Origin: UBA7239 sp964509075
GTDB lineage: Bacteria > Pseudomonadota > Gammaproteobacteria > Pseudomonadales > UBA7239
NCBI GenBank assembly: GCA_964509075.1
Contig: CAZDWC010000002.1
Location: forward strand, 310,001-374,000
Direction of reading: 5' to 3'
DNA: 64,000 nt
The notes under the pieces: model-generated
The model's database searches: none
The model's input: the letters and a program-made list of their open reading frames with translations, nothing else
What the model was told of the DNA's origin: nothing
Shown: piece after piece, positions 42,586-51,740 of the stretch
Layout: the number at the start of each line of letters is the position of its first letter
How positions within the stretch are numbered: the stretch's first letter is position 1
Translations under genes and position numbers: made by a program

Positions 42586-42966
42586 ATGCATACCATCATG
42601 TTGAAAGGCAAATTGCACCAGGCGCGCGTGACCCACGCCGAGCTGGAATACGATGGCTCCTGCGCCATTGATACCAATCTGGTCAAGCTGGCTGGCATGC
42701 GCGAGTTCGAGCAGATCCAGATCTACAACCTCACCAACGGCGAGCGTTTCACCACCTACGTGATTCTGGCCGAGGCCGGTTCAGGCGTGATTTCCATCAA
42801 TGGCGCCGCCGCTCACAAGGCAAAACCGGGCGACCGCATCATCATCTGCGCTTACGGCAACTTCAGCGAGCAGGAATTGATTAACCACAACCCGAAACTG
42901 GTCTACCTCGACCAGAACAATCAGGTAGTGCGCACCACCAACACCATTCCGGTACAGGCTGCCTGA
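42586..42966 (+). CDS. panD: Aspartate 1-decarboxylase proenzyme
   Basis: A 126-residue pyruvoyl enzyme making beta-alanine from aspartate. The self-cleavage site is the Gly-Ser of EYDGSCAID (residues 24-25), and LVKLAGMREFEQIQIYN plus INGAAAHKAKPGDRIIICAYG are conserved. A strong GGAGG ribosome-binding site precedes the ATG. It is the last gene of a panC-panD pair and is followed by a clear terminator. Confidence 0.97.
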   Translation: MHTIMLKGKLHQARVTHAELEYDGSCAIDTNLVKLAGMREFEQIQIYNLTNGERFTTYVILAEAGSGVISINGAAAHKAKPGDRIIICAYGNFSEQELINHNPKLVYLDQNNQVVRTTNTIPVQAA

Positions 42967-42983
42967 ACCGTTTTTCATGCAGT

Positions 42984-43014
42984 AAAAAAGAGCCGGCCAA
43001 GCGCCGGCTTTTTT
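42984..43014 (+). terminator. Rho-independent terminator after panD
   Basis: The hairpin AGCCGGC-CAAGC-GCCGGCT (42991-43009) is followed by a T-tract (43010-43014) and preceded by an A-tract. It lies 18 bp after the panD stop and before the next gene on the same strand. Confidence 0.9.
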
Positions 43015-43043
43015 GATGACGCGAATTTTTTCTGTGAATATCC

Positions 43044-43574
43044 ATGCGCAAGTTTGACGACAACAACACAGCCGACGATGAACTGCCAAGTAAATCGCAG
43101 CGCAAGCGCGAGATGACGGCGCTACAGGAACTCGGTGAAAAACTGGCCGAACTGTCACCAGACGCGCTGAAAAAAATGCCGCTGGATGAGCGCCTGCTGG
43201 AAACCCTTTTGCAGATGCAGAAAATGACACAGCGCGAAGCCCGCCGTCGCCATCTGCAACTGGTCGGCAAGCTGATGCGCAACGCAGATGCCGACGCCAT
43301 ACAGTCGGCCTACGACAAGACACAGTCCGGCAGCCGCGAGGCCAGCCGCGCCCTGCACCAACTGGAAAGCTGGCGCACACGCCTGTTGCAGGAAGGCGAC
43401 ACAGCTGTCGGCGAAGCCATGCAACTTTTCCCCGGCACAGAAGCTCAGCAACTGCGCCAGTTGATTCGTGATGCCAAGCGCGAAACTGAACAGCAGAAAC
43501 CGCCGGTTTCTGCGCGCAAGTTGTTTCAATATTTAAAACAATTCCAGCAGCATGAACAGGAACCAACCCCCTGA
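43044..43574 (+). CDS. darP: Ribosome-associated protein DarP (YjgA, DUF615)
   Basis: A 176-residue helical, highly charged protein. It has the YjgA/DUF615 pattern: SKSQRKREMTALQELGEKLAELS near the start, then LPLDERL-like MPLDERLLETL, REARRRHLQLVGKLMR and the terminal EAQQLRQLIRDAKRE. DarP binds a late 50S precursor and aids assembly in E. coli. It is a single gene between the panD terminator and rpoN. Confidence 0.92.
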   Translation: MRKFDDNNTADDELPSKSQRKREMTALQELGEKLAELSPDALKKMPLDERLLETLLQMQKMTQREARRRHLQLVGKLMRNADADAIQSAYDKTQSGSREASRALHQLESWRTRLLQEGDTAVGEAMQLFPGTEAQQLRQLIRDAKRETEQQKPPVSARKLFQYLKQFQQHEQEPTP

Positions 43575-43717
43575 ATTATTGATGTGGACTTGATCCATTA
43601 AAAACCGTTAGGTGTCCCTGTATTCAATAAGCCACACTCTCAGGCACAGTCCTTGCTTGCCTGCCCCGGCTGCGCTGTCTACACTATGCTGAAAGCACTG
43701 TGGTAGCCGCTTCATTC

Positions 43718-45262
43718 ATGAAACAATCCCTTCAGCTCAAGATCGGCCAGTCCCTCACCATGACGCCGCAGTTGCAGCAGGCAATCAAGCTGCTGCAGTT
43801 GTCTACGCTCGATCTGCAACAGGAAATCCAGCAGGCTCTGGAATCCAACCCCATGCTGGAAATGATGGAAGACGGTGAAGCACCGGATGATGACCTGCCG
43901 CGCATCAGCGAGGAAGACATCGCCCGCTTGCACCAGACATCCAATGAAGTGACAGACTTCAGTGCACCGGAACAGCACACCGAAGCGCGTGATGAGTGGC
44001 AGGAAGACAATATTCCGGATGAACTACCCGTCGATAGCCAATGGGACGATGTTTACCAGACCAGTGGCAGCAACACCTCCAGCGGTCAGGGCGAGGACGA
44101 CGACTACAGCTTTGAAAGCCGAAATGCCGCCGCAGAAACCCTGCAGGATCACCTGCAATGGCAGCTGAACCTGACACCGATGACCGATCGCGATCGCATC
44201 ATCGCCATGGCAATCATCGACGCCATTGCGCCCACCGGTTTTCTCGACTGCAACATCCAGGAAATCTTTGAAGGACTGGAAGCGCAATGGGCAGGCATGG
44301 CCGACAACATTGATACCGATCTCGACACGGATCCCGTTGAGCTCGATGAAGTAATGGCTGTACTGCACCGCGTGCAGCAGTTCGATCCGCCAGGCGTCGC
44401 CGCACACGATTTGCGCGAATGCCTGTTGATCCAGTTGAACCAGTTGCACGAAGACACACCCTGGCTGATCGATGCCAAACTGGTGGTTGCCGATTATCTC
44501 GATCTGCTGGCTGCACACGATTACAAGCAGCTGATGCGCAAATCGGACATCCGCGAAAACACACTGAAAAAAGTCATCGAACTGATCCAGAGTCTCAACC
44601 CTCAACCAGGCGCGCGTATTGAAGCAGACAAGACCGAGTACGTAGTACCGGATGTCTATGTCACGAAAAAACGCAACCGCTGGGTCGTTGAACTGAATCC
44701 GGAAATTGCACCGCGCCTGCGCATCAACGCGGATTACGCATCGCTGGTTCGCCGCGCAGACTCTTCCGCCGACAACGCTTTTCTGCGCGATCACCTGCAG
44801 GAAGCGCGCTGGTTTCTCAAAAGCCTTGAGAGCCGCAATGAAACCCTGATGAAAGTCGCCACGGCCATCGTCGAGCACCAGCGCGGCTTTCTCGACTATG
44901 GCGAAGAAGCCATGAAACCGCTGGTATTGGCCGATATTGCCGAAGTGGTCGGTATGCACGAATCCACCATTTCGCGGGTCACCACGCAGAAATACATGCA
45001 TACACCCCAAGGCGTGTTCGAGCTGAAATACTTCTTCTCCAGTCACGTCGGCACTGCCGGTGGCGGCGAATGCTCGTCCACGGCAGTGCGCACCATGATC
45101 AGGAAACTGATCACTGACGAAAATCCAGGCAAGCCACTGTCGGACAATGCCATTGCCGATATGCTGGACAAGCAGGGTATCAACGTGGCACGCCGCACCG
45201 TGGCCAAGTACCGGGAATCTCTCAACATCCCGCCTTCGAATGAACGCAAGCGCCTGACCTGA
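43718..45262 (+). CDS. rpoN: RNA polymerase sigma-54 factor
   Basis: A 514-residue sigma-54. The N-terminal activator-interaction region starts MKQSLQLKIGQSLTMTPQLQQAIKLLQLSTLDLQQEI; an acidic region (~50-125) follows. The core-binding domain has DPPGVAAHDLRECL, the helix-turn-helix lies around VVGMHESTISRVTTQKYMHTPQG, and the RpoN box ARRTVAKYRESLNIPPS is intact. The usual downstream hpf and ptsN genes are absent, and no -12/-24 promoter element was recognised nearby. A TCCGCGC/GCGCGGA hairpin without a T-tract follows (45268-45291). Confidence 0.97.
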   Translation: MKQSLQLKIGQSLTMTPQLQQAIKLLQLSTLDLQQEIQQALESNPMLEMMEDGEAPDDDLPRISEEDIARLHQTSNEVTDFSAPEQHTEARDEWQEDNIPDELPVDSQWDDVYQTSGSNTSSGQGEDDDYSFESRNAAAETLQDHLQWQLNLTPMTDRDRIIAMAIIDAIAPTGFLDCNIQEIFEGLEAQWAGMADNIDTDLDTDPVELDEVMAVLHRVQQFDPPGVAAHDLRECLLIQLNQLHEDTPWLIDAKLVVADYLDLLAAHDYKQLMRKSDIRENTLKKVIELIQSLNPQPGARIEADKTEYVVPDVYVTKKRNRWVVELNPEIAPRLRINADYASLVRRADSSADNAFLRDHLQEARWFLKSLESRNETLMKVATAIVEHQRGFLDYGEEAMKPLVLADIAEVVGMHESTISRVTTQKYMHTPQGVFELKYFFSSHVGTAGGGECSSTAVRTMIRKLITDENPGKPLSDNAIADMLDKQGINVARRTVAKYRESLNIPPSNERKRLT

Positions 45263-45304
45263 TTGAGTCCGCGCGATCAGCACAGCGCGGATTGATCGCC
45301 ATCA

Positions 45305-45336
45305 AAGATATAGTCAAGTAAGATTGACTATATCTT
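45305..45336. promoter_or_regulatory. 32-bp perfect palindrome, candidate repressor operator for the P450 gene
   Basis: The arms AAGATATAGTCAA (45305-45317) and TTGACTATATCTT (45324-45336) are perfectly complementary across a 6-bp spacer. The right arm contains the -35 hexamer of the P450 promoter, so occupancy would block transcription. Its AT-rich arms and lack of a T-tract argue against a terminator. No regulator gene is adjacent; a TetR-type protein acting in trans is inferred. The inner half-site also occurs at 7287-7304. Confidence 0.7.
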
Positions 45337-45352
45337 GCCCCCGCTTTACTAT
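45324..45352 (+). promoter_or_regulatory. Sigma-70 type promoter of the P450 gene
   Basis: TTGACT (45324-45329, five of six to consensus) and TACTAT (45347-45352, four of six) are separated by exactly 17 bp. The expected start is about 38 bp before the P450 ATG. The -35 lies inside the palindromic operator. Confidence 0.65.
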
Positions 45353-45396
45353 CCTCGCCAACGCGCATTCCCTGCCGCTTCCCCGAGGAGTTCACC

Positions 45397-46584
45397 ATGA
45401 CCGCCGCTGCCCAGAAAGACTACGTCAAGCTCTACAGCCCTTATTCGCACGACGTGCACGATGACCCGTACCCGTACTACAAGGCGCTGCGGGACAACGC
45501 ACCGGTGCACTACGATGCAGCCGGTGACTACTACATCCTCTCCCGCTTTGATGATGTGCAAATGGCCATGCGCGACTTCAAGCGCTTTTCCAGCGAAGAA
45601 GGTGTAGCACTGGAAGCCGATGCAGCGAAAGGCTATCCCATGGTCATCACCATGCTGCCACCCAAGCATACGCGCACACGCAAAGTCATCAGCCGCGTGC
45701 TGACGCCGGAGTGTGTAGCAGCACTGGAACCAATGACCCGAGCCAAAACCATCAAGCTGCTGGAACCTTTCCGCGACAAGGGCCATATCGACACCGTTGC
45801 CAACTTCGGCGCCTACCTGCCGATGTACGTGATCGGCACCTTGCTGAAGCTGCCGGAAAGCGACCACGACCAGATTCGCGCCTGGACCGACAACCTGCTG
45901 GAACGCGAAGACGGCGTGATGGAAATGCCTCCGATTGTCGCAGAGAGCTATCTCAACATGGCGCAGTACTTCGAGGACTTCGTCAAGGAGCGCGAAAAAC
46001 ACATGGAAGAAGGCGATCTGCTGAGCCTGATTCTCGAAGCCAAACGCGCCGGCGAAATCACGCATGAGGAAGTGATTGGCTTCCTGATGATTCTCGGCAT
46101 CGCCGGCAACGAAACTACGACCAAGCTGATCGGCAACATGACCGTGACATTGGCACGCAACCCGGATGCTCGCGCAGAGTGTGTGGCCAATCCCGCACTG
46201 ATTGCCAGTGCCGTGGAAGAAACCATGCGCATGGAAGGCTCCTCACAATTGATCGGTCGCGTCACTACTGAAGAGGTAACACTGCACGGCGTTACCATTC
46301 CGAAAGGTAAACGCATCGGCATGCTGCTGGTCGCCGCCAATCGCGACGAACGTCACTATGAAAATCCGGAAGTGTTCAACCTGCATCGCAACGCACGCGA
46401 CCACATGGGTTTCGGTTTCGGCATCCACTCCTGCGTCGGCGCCGCCATGGCACGTATGGAAGGCCGCGTGGCTTTCGAGGAAATCCTGAAGATGATGCCA
46501 AACTACGAAGTGCAGTGGGATGGCCTGAAGCGCATGCACTCAGCCAATGTGCGCGGATACACTCATGTTCCGGTTAAATTCTGA
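45397..46584 (+). CDS. Cytochrome P450
   Basis: A 395-residue soluble class I P450. The I-helix oxygen-activation motif is GIAGNETTT (residues 234-242), ExxR is E275-R278 (EETMR), and the heme loop is FGFGIHSCVGAAMAR with the thiolate ligand Cys346. The N-terminal part carries the MLPPKHTRTRKVISR signature. A separate ferredoxin and reductase are required; none is adjacent. The gene is monocistronic, with its own operator-controlled promoter and a terminator. The substrate is unknown; resemblance to steroid/terpene hydroxylases is only general. Confidence 0.95.
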   Translation: MTAAAQKDYVKLYSPYSHDVHDDPYPYYKALRDNAPVHYDAAGDYYILSRFDDVQMAMRDFKRFSSEEGVALEADAAKGYPMVITMLPPKHTRTRKVISRVLTPECVAALEPMTRAKTIKLLEPFRDKGHIDTVANFGAYLPMYVIGTLLKLPESDHDQIRAWTDNLLEREDGVMEMPPIVAESYLNMAQYFEDFVKEREKHMEEGDLLSLILEAKRAGEITHEEVIGFLMILGIAGNETTTKLIGNMTVTLARNPDARAECVANPALIASAVEETMRMEGSSQLIGRVTTEEVTLHGVTIPKGKRIGMLLVAANRDERHYENPEVFNLHRNARDHMGFGFGIHSCVGAAMARMEGRVAFEEILKMMPNYEVQWDGLKRMHSANVRGYTHVPVKF

Positions 46585-46598
46585 TTCTCGGCAAGCAC

Positions 46599-46628
46599 AA
46601 AAAAGGCGCCTCACCCGGCGCCTTTTTT
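46599..46628. terminator. Bidirectional terminator between the P450 and GH17-GT2 genes
   Basis: GGCGCC-TCACCC-GGCGCC (46605-46622) is flanked by A6 on the left and T6 on the right. It can therefore end both the plus-strand P450 transcript and the minus-strand glycosyltransferase transcript. Confidence 0.9.
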
Positions 46629-46646
46629 ATTTGTCCCGACTCGAGA

Positions 46647-49214
46647 CTACTGTTGTTGCTTGTTTGGCAATACCGACAAAAACGCCATAAACACTGCGGC
46701 GAGATAGGCAAGAGACTGCATCAGCAACATGAAAAACCACGCCCAGGAATCACCGGTTTCCATGTCGTGCAACCACAGCATGCCACCAGCAGCACCCCAC
46801 AGCAACAGCAGGAAGAACAATTCCTCGCGCGCCTCTGCCAGCGCAATCATCACGCCGCTCTGATTGGCCATTTTCGGCGTACGGAAAAACGGAATTGTCT
46901 TGGTGAACAAGCCATAGATGATCGACTTGGCAATCGTGTGCGACAGCGCCAAGCCGGCAATAGCTGCACCAATAGACGTACTCATTGGCACTTTCATGTG
47001 ACTCTTGTAAATATAAAGAATCTTGCCGAGCTTGAAGAAAAACAGCAGCAGCGGCGGCAATGCAAACACCAGTGCCGGCGGCAACACTTTCGTCGGTGCC
47101 AGCAACATGGCAGCAGTCCACAACAGTGCACCGCCAGTGAAAAACAGGTTCATGCCATCGGCCACCCACGGCATCCAGCCGGCGATAAAGTGGTAGCGCT
47201 GTCCTCGCGTGAGCTTGGTGCCTTCGCCCTTGAACAGACTGTCAAAATGCCCTTTCATGATCTGCATGGCGCCATAGGCCCAGCGGAAACGCTGCTTCTT
47301 GTAATCAATAAAGCGATCCGGCATGACACCCTTGCCATAGGAGTCACTGACGTAGGCTGCGGACAAACCTTCTTCAAAAGCACGCAAACCTAGCTCTGCA
47401 TCTTCGGTGATGGTCCACTCCGCCCACTTGAGCCGGTCCATCACGTCGCGGCGAATCATGGTCATGGTACCGTGCTGGATAATCGCATCGCGATCGTTGC
47501 GCGTGACCATGCCAATATGGAAAAAACCTTTGTATTCGGCATAGCATAATTTCTTGAACAGCGATTGGTCGCCATCGCGGTAATCCTGCGGCCCCTGCAC
47601 AATCGCCATTTTCGGATCGGCAAAATGCGGCACCAGATGTTTGAGCCAGTTGCGATTCACGCAGTAGTCGCTGTCGATGACGGCGACAATCTCCGCATCC
47701 GGTGACGTGCGTTCCAGCGCCCAGTTCAAGGCACCGCCTTTGAAACCTTCCAGTGGCGCGACGTGAAAAAAGCGGAAGCGCGGGCCGAGTTGCTTGCAAT
47801 ATTCTTCAACCGGACGCCAGACGTTTTCATCCTTGGTATTGTTGTCGATGATCATCACTTCGAAATCGGGATAATCCAGCGCCGCCAATGCATCCAGTGT
47901 TTCTTTCACCATATCCGGCGGCTCGTTGTAACAAGGCACCTGCACACACACTTTCGGGCGATATCCTTCTTCAGCAGCAACACCAACAAACGGTCGCCGA
48001 CGTTGCGCCCACACGGTTTCAGCCAATTCATGTGCTTCTGCAAACATCACGATAAACACACCAATGGCGGCAATCACCAGCAAAATACCCAACCCAATGG
48101 TCAGCCACGTCATGTACTGCTGCGAATAATCGTAGGTGACCACCACCAGAAACGAAGCAAATGCGAAAGCAACAAATGCCAGAAAGGTACGGCCTTTCTG
48201 CTGCAGACCGGAACTGTCGATCAGTAACAGTGCCAACGCCAATACCGCGAGAATTATGGAAACAATGGCCAACAGCCGCCATTGCGGAATGCGCACCACA
48301 CTGCCTGTCATGGGAAACTTGGGTTGACGATCAACGTTGTAGACGCCCCAGTATTTGCCCACATCGCCTTCGGCACCGGATTTCCACAACTGATCAAAAG
48401 CTTCGATGACAAAATAGTCATAACCCGCTGCATTCAGTTTGTTGACCAGCGTGCGCAGATAGACCGCCTGTTCTGCCTGGTTGGCCTGCGCTGCACCGCG
48501 ATCACGACCGAAAGACGGCCAACCCACCTCACCCAACAACAAGGGCTTCTGCGCAAATTCGGATTTCAGCTGCGCTGCTTTTTCCAATACGAATTCAATC
48601 GATGCCGAAGCGGGAATTTTTTCCCAGAACGGCAGGATGTGTGCAGCCACAATATCTACATGCTGCGCCAATTGCGGATATTTGATCCATATATCCCAGG
48701 TTTCCGCGGTCGTCACCGGCACTTTTACCTGCGCACGCACCTGCTCGATGTATTCAATCAAGCGAGGCAGATCCGCTTCCCGGCGATACAGGGTTTCGTT
48801 GCCGACAACGACCAAGGTGATATTGCGATTGGCATTGATCACCTCGACAGCACTGGCGATTTCCTTCTCGTTGTCTTCCTCAATATTGCTGATCCAGATA
48901 CCTTGCACAACACTCATGCCGTAGTCGCGCGCCAGACGCGGTATCTCCGCCTGTGTGCCCTTCACGGAATAGGTTCGCACATGCTTGGTTTGTTGCGACA
49001 GCATCGCCAGATCCTGGCGTATTTCCTCCTCGGTCGGATAGATGTCCTTGGCCGGATCCTGTCCGTAACGAAACGGCGAATAGGCAAAACCCGAGATGGA
49101 GGCAGGCCAGTCTGGCGCGGTGAGCGGTCGATTGAAATACGCCCAGGCCGCGGCGGAAATGGCGGCGATGCTGACAATTACGGCGAGGTTGACAATAGCT
49201 TTGCGGCTGGCCAT
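46647..49214 (-). CDS. GH17 - GT2 fusion, NdvB-like beta-glucan synthase/transglycosylase
   Basis: An 855-residue inner-membrane protein. After one N-terminal TM helix, residues ~35-310 form a GH17 beta-glucanase/transglycosylase domain with the acid/base Glu in LVVVGNETLYR and the nucleophile Glu in LLLGEVGWPSFG. TM helices at ~325-405 lead to a GT2 synthase domain: VQVPCYNEPPDMV, DNNTKD, the DxD in VIDSDYCVN, TED in TITEDAELGLRA and the QxxRW-type KKQRFRWAYG, followed by more TM helices. This arrangement is known from NdvB-type cyclic beta-1,3-glucan synthases of pseudomonads and bradyrhizobia. The product is probably a periplasmic glucan. ATG 49214 is preferred to an in-frame TTG at 49217. 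Confidence 0.92.
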   Translation of the reverse strand: MASRKAIVNLAVIVSIAAISAAAWAYFNRPLTAPDWPASISGFAYSPFRYGQDPAKDIYPTEEEIRQDLAMLSQQTKHVRTYSVKGTQAEIPRLARDYGMSVVQGIWISNIEEDNEKEIASAVEVINANRNITLVVVGNETLYRREADLPRLIEYIEQVRAQVKVPVTTAETWDIWIKYPQLAQHVDIVAAHILPFWEKIPASASIEFVLEKAAQLKSEFAQKPLLLGEVGWPSFGRDRGAAQANQAEQAVYLRTLVNKLNAAGYDYFVIEAFDQLWKSGAEGDVGKYWGVYNVDRQPKFPMTGSVVRIPQWRLLAIVSIILAVLALALLLIDSSGLQQKGRTFLAFVAFAFASFLVVVTYDYSQQYMTWLTIGLGILLVIAAIGVFIVMFAEAHELAETVWAQRRRPFVGVAAEEGYRPKVCVQVPCYNEPPDMVKETLDALAALDYPDFEVMIIDNNTKDENVWRPVEEYCKQLGPRFRFFHVAPLEGFKGGALNWALERTSPDAEIVAVIDSDYCVNRNWLKHLVPHFADPKMAIVQGPQDYRDGDQSLFKKLCYAEYKGFFHIGMVTRNDRDAIIQHGTMTMIRRDVMDRLKWAEWTITEDAELGLRAFEEGLSAAYVSDSYGKGVMPDRFIDYKKQRFRWAYGAMQIMKGHFDSLFKGEGTKLTRGQRYHFIAGWMPWVADGMNLFFTGGALLWTAAMLLAPTKVLPPALVFALPPLLLFFFKLGKILYIYKSHMKVPMSTSIGAAIAGLALSHTIAKSIIYGLFTKTIPFFRTPKMANQSGVMIALAEAREELFFLLLLWGAAGGMLWLHDMETGDSWAWFFMLLMQSLAYLAAVFMAFLSVLPNKQQQ

Positions 49215-49346
49215 CAATGATCCGGTACAAAAATGTTGGCGTGAGAAAACGGGCGTCCCGATCAGCAGTGGCGGTGAAAAATTTCCGCCATCATCGGGGC
49301 GCGCAGCTTAGCAGTTCGGCTAACAAAATAGCAGATCCGCACCGGC

Positions 49347-51590
49347 TCAGGCCGGCTGCCTGTCCTTTTGTTGGGCACCCTGTTGCGCAGCATCAAAACG
49401 CGCCTGCAAAACCTGCTGTACTGACGGTGCTGCCGGGCTCGCGCAATACCAGGCGATCTGCAAGCGCTCCTGTTGCTCGCGGCGATTGCCAGCGTTCTGG
49501 CCCAGCCCCTGCTGCAGGCGGCGCATCTGGAAGTCACGCCGACGCTGGCGATCTTCATCCGGCGTCTCGGCATCCATCAGGATTTCCAGCTCAATGCACA
49601 GCTCGCGCAGCTGCTCTTCGCTGACCACATAATCGGGCTGTTCTCCAGCCTGCGCGGCAGCGAGAGCCTGCTGGCGGCGCTTCTCGATTGCCTGTTCCCA
49701 CTCGGCAGGCAATGACATCTGCTGCCACTGCTCCTGCACAGCCGCAAGCGCTGGCGCCGTTGCCTGCTGCTCGAGCTGCGCGCAGAGCCGAGCGCGTCGC
49801 GCCAGCTCCTGCACTTGCGCCTCGCGCTGACGCTTGTTGATCCCTGCCAATTGGTCGCGGTAGCGATCACAGGCGGTATAAAACTGCTTCTTGAGAAACA
49901 TTTGTGATTTTTCCGGAATATCCGTGATTGCCTTGTACTCCGCCTGCAAACGATCAAATTCCGCACCACTCTGCGCCAGATCGGCATCACTTAACGCCGC
50001 AAGCGCAGCGATGCTCTCGCACAATTGCTTGGCTCTATCGACATTGTCGTGTTGCGCCTGACGTTGCTGCTGCTGATTTTCCCGGCGGCGATCAAATACA
50101 CGTGCCGTCTGTTCCTGCAACTGCTGCCACAACTTCTGGTCTTCATGACGACGTGTGAGTCCGATCTGCTTCCATTGTTCCTGCAACTGCCGCACACGTT
50201 CGGCCGCTTTGTCCAGATCATTCATGGATGCAATGTTTTTTGCTGCTTCCACCAACTGACGCTTCTTGTCTTCGTTGTTTTTCTGTTCAGTCAGCAACTT
50301 GTCATTGATGGCGGCCATGGCACTGTCAAAGCGTGCACGAATGCCTTTTTCTTCGCCGCGCTCCACCGGATGAAAATCATGAAATTCCTGCCGGGCTTTT
50401 TCCAGAATGCGCGCCACGGCTTTCCAGTCAGCTCTCTCCCAGTTTTGCGCCGCATGGAACTGCTCCAGCGCATCGCAGATAGCCTGGCGCTGCTGCAGGT
50501 TAAAAGCGCGCAACTGCTTTTCCTTGTCAAAGTATGCGGCACACGGCTCCCAGGCACGATCCGAAGCCTGCTTGAAACGCTCCCATAGCGCCTGCGCCTG
50601 TTTGCCGGTGGGAGGCTTGGTGGCACGCCACTGGTTCTGCAACTCGCGAACGGCATCCGCTTTCTGTTGTGGAGGCAAAGCGGTATCGATCAGTTTCTCC
50701 ATCGCGGCACACAGCTCTTCCAGCTTGGGCAAGGCTGCAAATGCCTGCCAATCCTGCAGCTCGCGCAACTGCCCTGACAACAGATGCAGCTTTCCGTCAA
50801 ACGCATGCACATGCTTCTGGTCCAGTTTTTTTACGTTATCCCGCGCGCGATCATGCAGCTCGCGCGCTTTTTTGGCATCGGCGTTATCAATAGCCACCTC
50901 GAGTTGCGCCAACTGCTGCTGCAGATTCCGGGAAACCTCCTGTTGCTGCGCGTCATGTTTCGCACGATCGGTTTGTGACTGCTGTTGCTGCGCAGCAGCC
51001 ACCTCGACAAGCACCTGCTGCTGCTCGACAAACTGCGCTTTTGCCGCAGCGTCTGCCGCCGCACGTGCAAGCTTTTGCTCCTGTCGTTCCGCCTCGGCCG
51101 CCGCCTCTGCTGCCAGTTGCTGCAGCAAAGCCTGAGCGGCTTGCTGTATGTTCTGACACTGCACGATCGCCGCCTGTACACGTGCAGCGACATCCGCATT
51201 CACATCCAGCAACAACTGCCACTGCTGCTGCAGATGTGCCAGTTCACTGTCAAACAGTGGATGATGCTGCAAGCGCGCCAGCGTCTCCAGGCGCCCACAG
51301 ATTTTCTCCTGTTTCTCGCGCTGCTGCTGTTGCTGTTTTTCCTGTTCGCGCAAAAACTGCAGACGTTCCCGCACTTGGCGATTGGTTTTCTTATCCAGCT
51401 TGTCGCTGTTTTTGACCAGCTGATGCAGCAACTCGGCGTCAGTGAGCGTGTCGATGGCAGCACCGCCGGTGAGCTGTTGCAACAGGGAGGGCGTTTCAGG
51501 GCGCGGCACTCGAGGAGCCTGCTCGGCAACAGCCGCTTGGCTGGCTGGTTTTTGTTGTGAATCTTTGCGTTTGAACAGCTTGCTGAACAT
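49347..51590 (-). CDS. DUF349 domain protein, Gln-rich and helical
   Basis: A 747-residue cytoplasmic protein that is almost entirely charged helix. Several DUF349-type repeats occur, each with a W near its middle: QEQWKQIGLTRRHEDQKLWQQL, QNQWRATKPPTGKQAQALWERFK and WERADWKAVARILEKARQEF. A Gln/Glu-rich coiled region lies at ~75-110 (EKQQQQQREKQEK) and again at ~190-240. Family function is unknown. The ATG at 51590 (MFSKLFKRKD) is preferred to upstream in-frame codons. The gene is divergent from dinG. Confidence 0.85.
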   Translation of the reverse strand: MFSKLFKRKDSQQKPASQAAVAEQAPRVPRPETPSLLQQLTGGAAIDTLTDAELLHQLVKNSDKLDKKTNRQVRERLQFLREQEKQQQQQREKQEKICGRLETLARLQHHPLFDSELAHLQQQWQLLLDVNADVAARVQAAIVQCQNIQQAAQALLQQLAAEAAAEAERQEQKLARAAADAAAKAQFVEQQQVLVEVAAAQQQQSQTDRAKHDAQQQEVSRNLQQQLAQLEVAIDNADAKKARELHDRARDNVKKLDQKHVHAFDGKLHLLSGQLRELQDWQAFAALPKLEELCAAMEKLIDTALPPQQKADAVRELQNQWRATKPPTGKQAQALWERFKQASDRAWEPCAAYFDKEKQLRAFNLQQRQAICDALEQFHAAQNWERADWKAVARILEKARQEFHDFHPVERGEEKGIRARFDSAMAAINDKLLTEQKNNEDKKRQLVEAAKNIASMNDLDKAAERVRQLQEQWKQIGLTRRHEDQKLWQQLQEQTARVFDRRRENQQQQRQAQHDNVDRAKQLCESIAALAALSDADLAQSGAEFDRLQAEYKAITDIPEKSQMFLKKQFYTACDRYRDQLAGINKRQREAQVQELARRARLCAQLEQQATAPALAAVQEQWQQMSLPAEWEQAIEKRRQQALAAAQAGEQPDYVVSEEQLRELCIELEILMDAETPDEDRQRRRDFQMRRLQQGLGQNAGNRREQQERLQIAWYCASPAAPSVQQVLQARFDAAQQGAQQKDRQPA

Positions 51591-51740
51591 GCTATCTGGC
51601 CTGTAACGTAGCTTTCCGTGGACGGCCATTCTACCGCTCACAGGCGGGCGCACAATCGCCCCCGGCACAGGATGTGCGGCGTTTCACTTGTTGGCGCCGG
51701 ATGCTGTTTGTAACATGCTCCACTGCCCGCAGGAATTGTC

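Noticed and set aside
44024..45283. 419-codon open frame on the minus strand opposite rpoN
   Set aside because: The sigma-54 gene in the plus frame has every family motif; the minus frame is a composition shadow.
45268..45291. Hairpin TCCGCGC/GCGCGGA after rpoN as a Rho-independent terminator
   Set aside because: A stable stem is present, but no T-tract follows, so it is not listed as a terminator.
45305..45336. Palindrome as the rpoN terminator
   Set aside because: The arms are AT-rich, no T-tract follows and the right arm contains the P450 -35 hexamer, so an operator is more likely.
48282..49220. 312-codon plus-strand frame opposite the GH17-GT2 gene
   Set aside because: Shadow of the GH17 domain coding strand, with no ribosome-binding site or motif.
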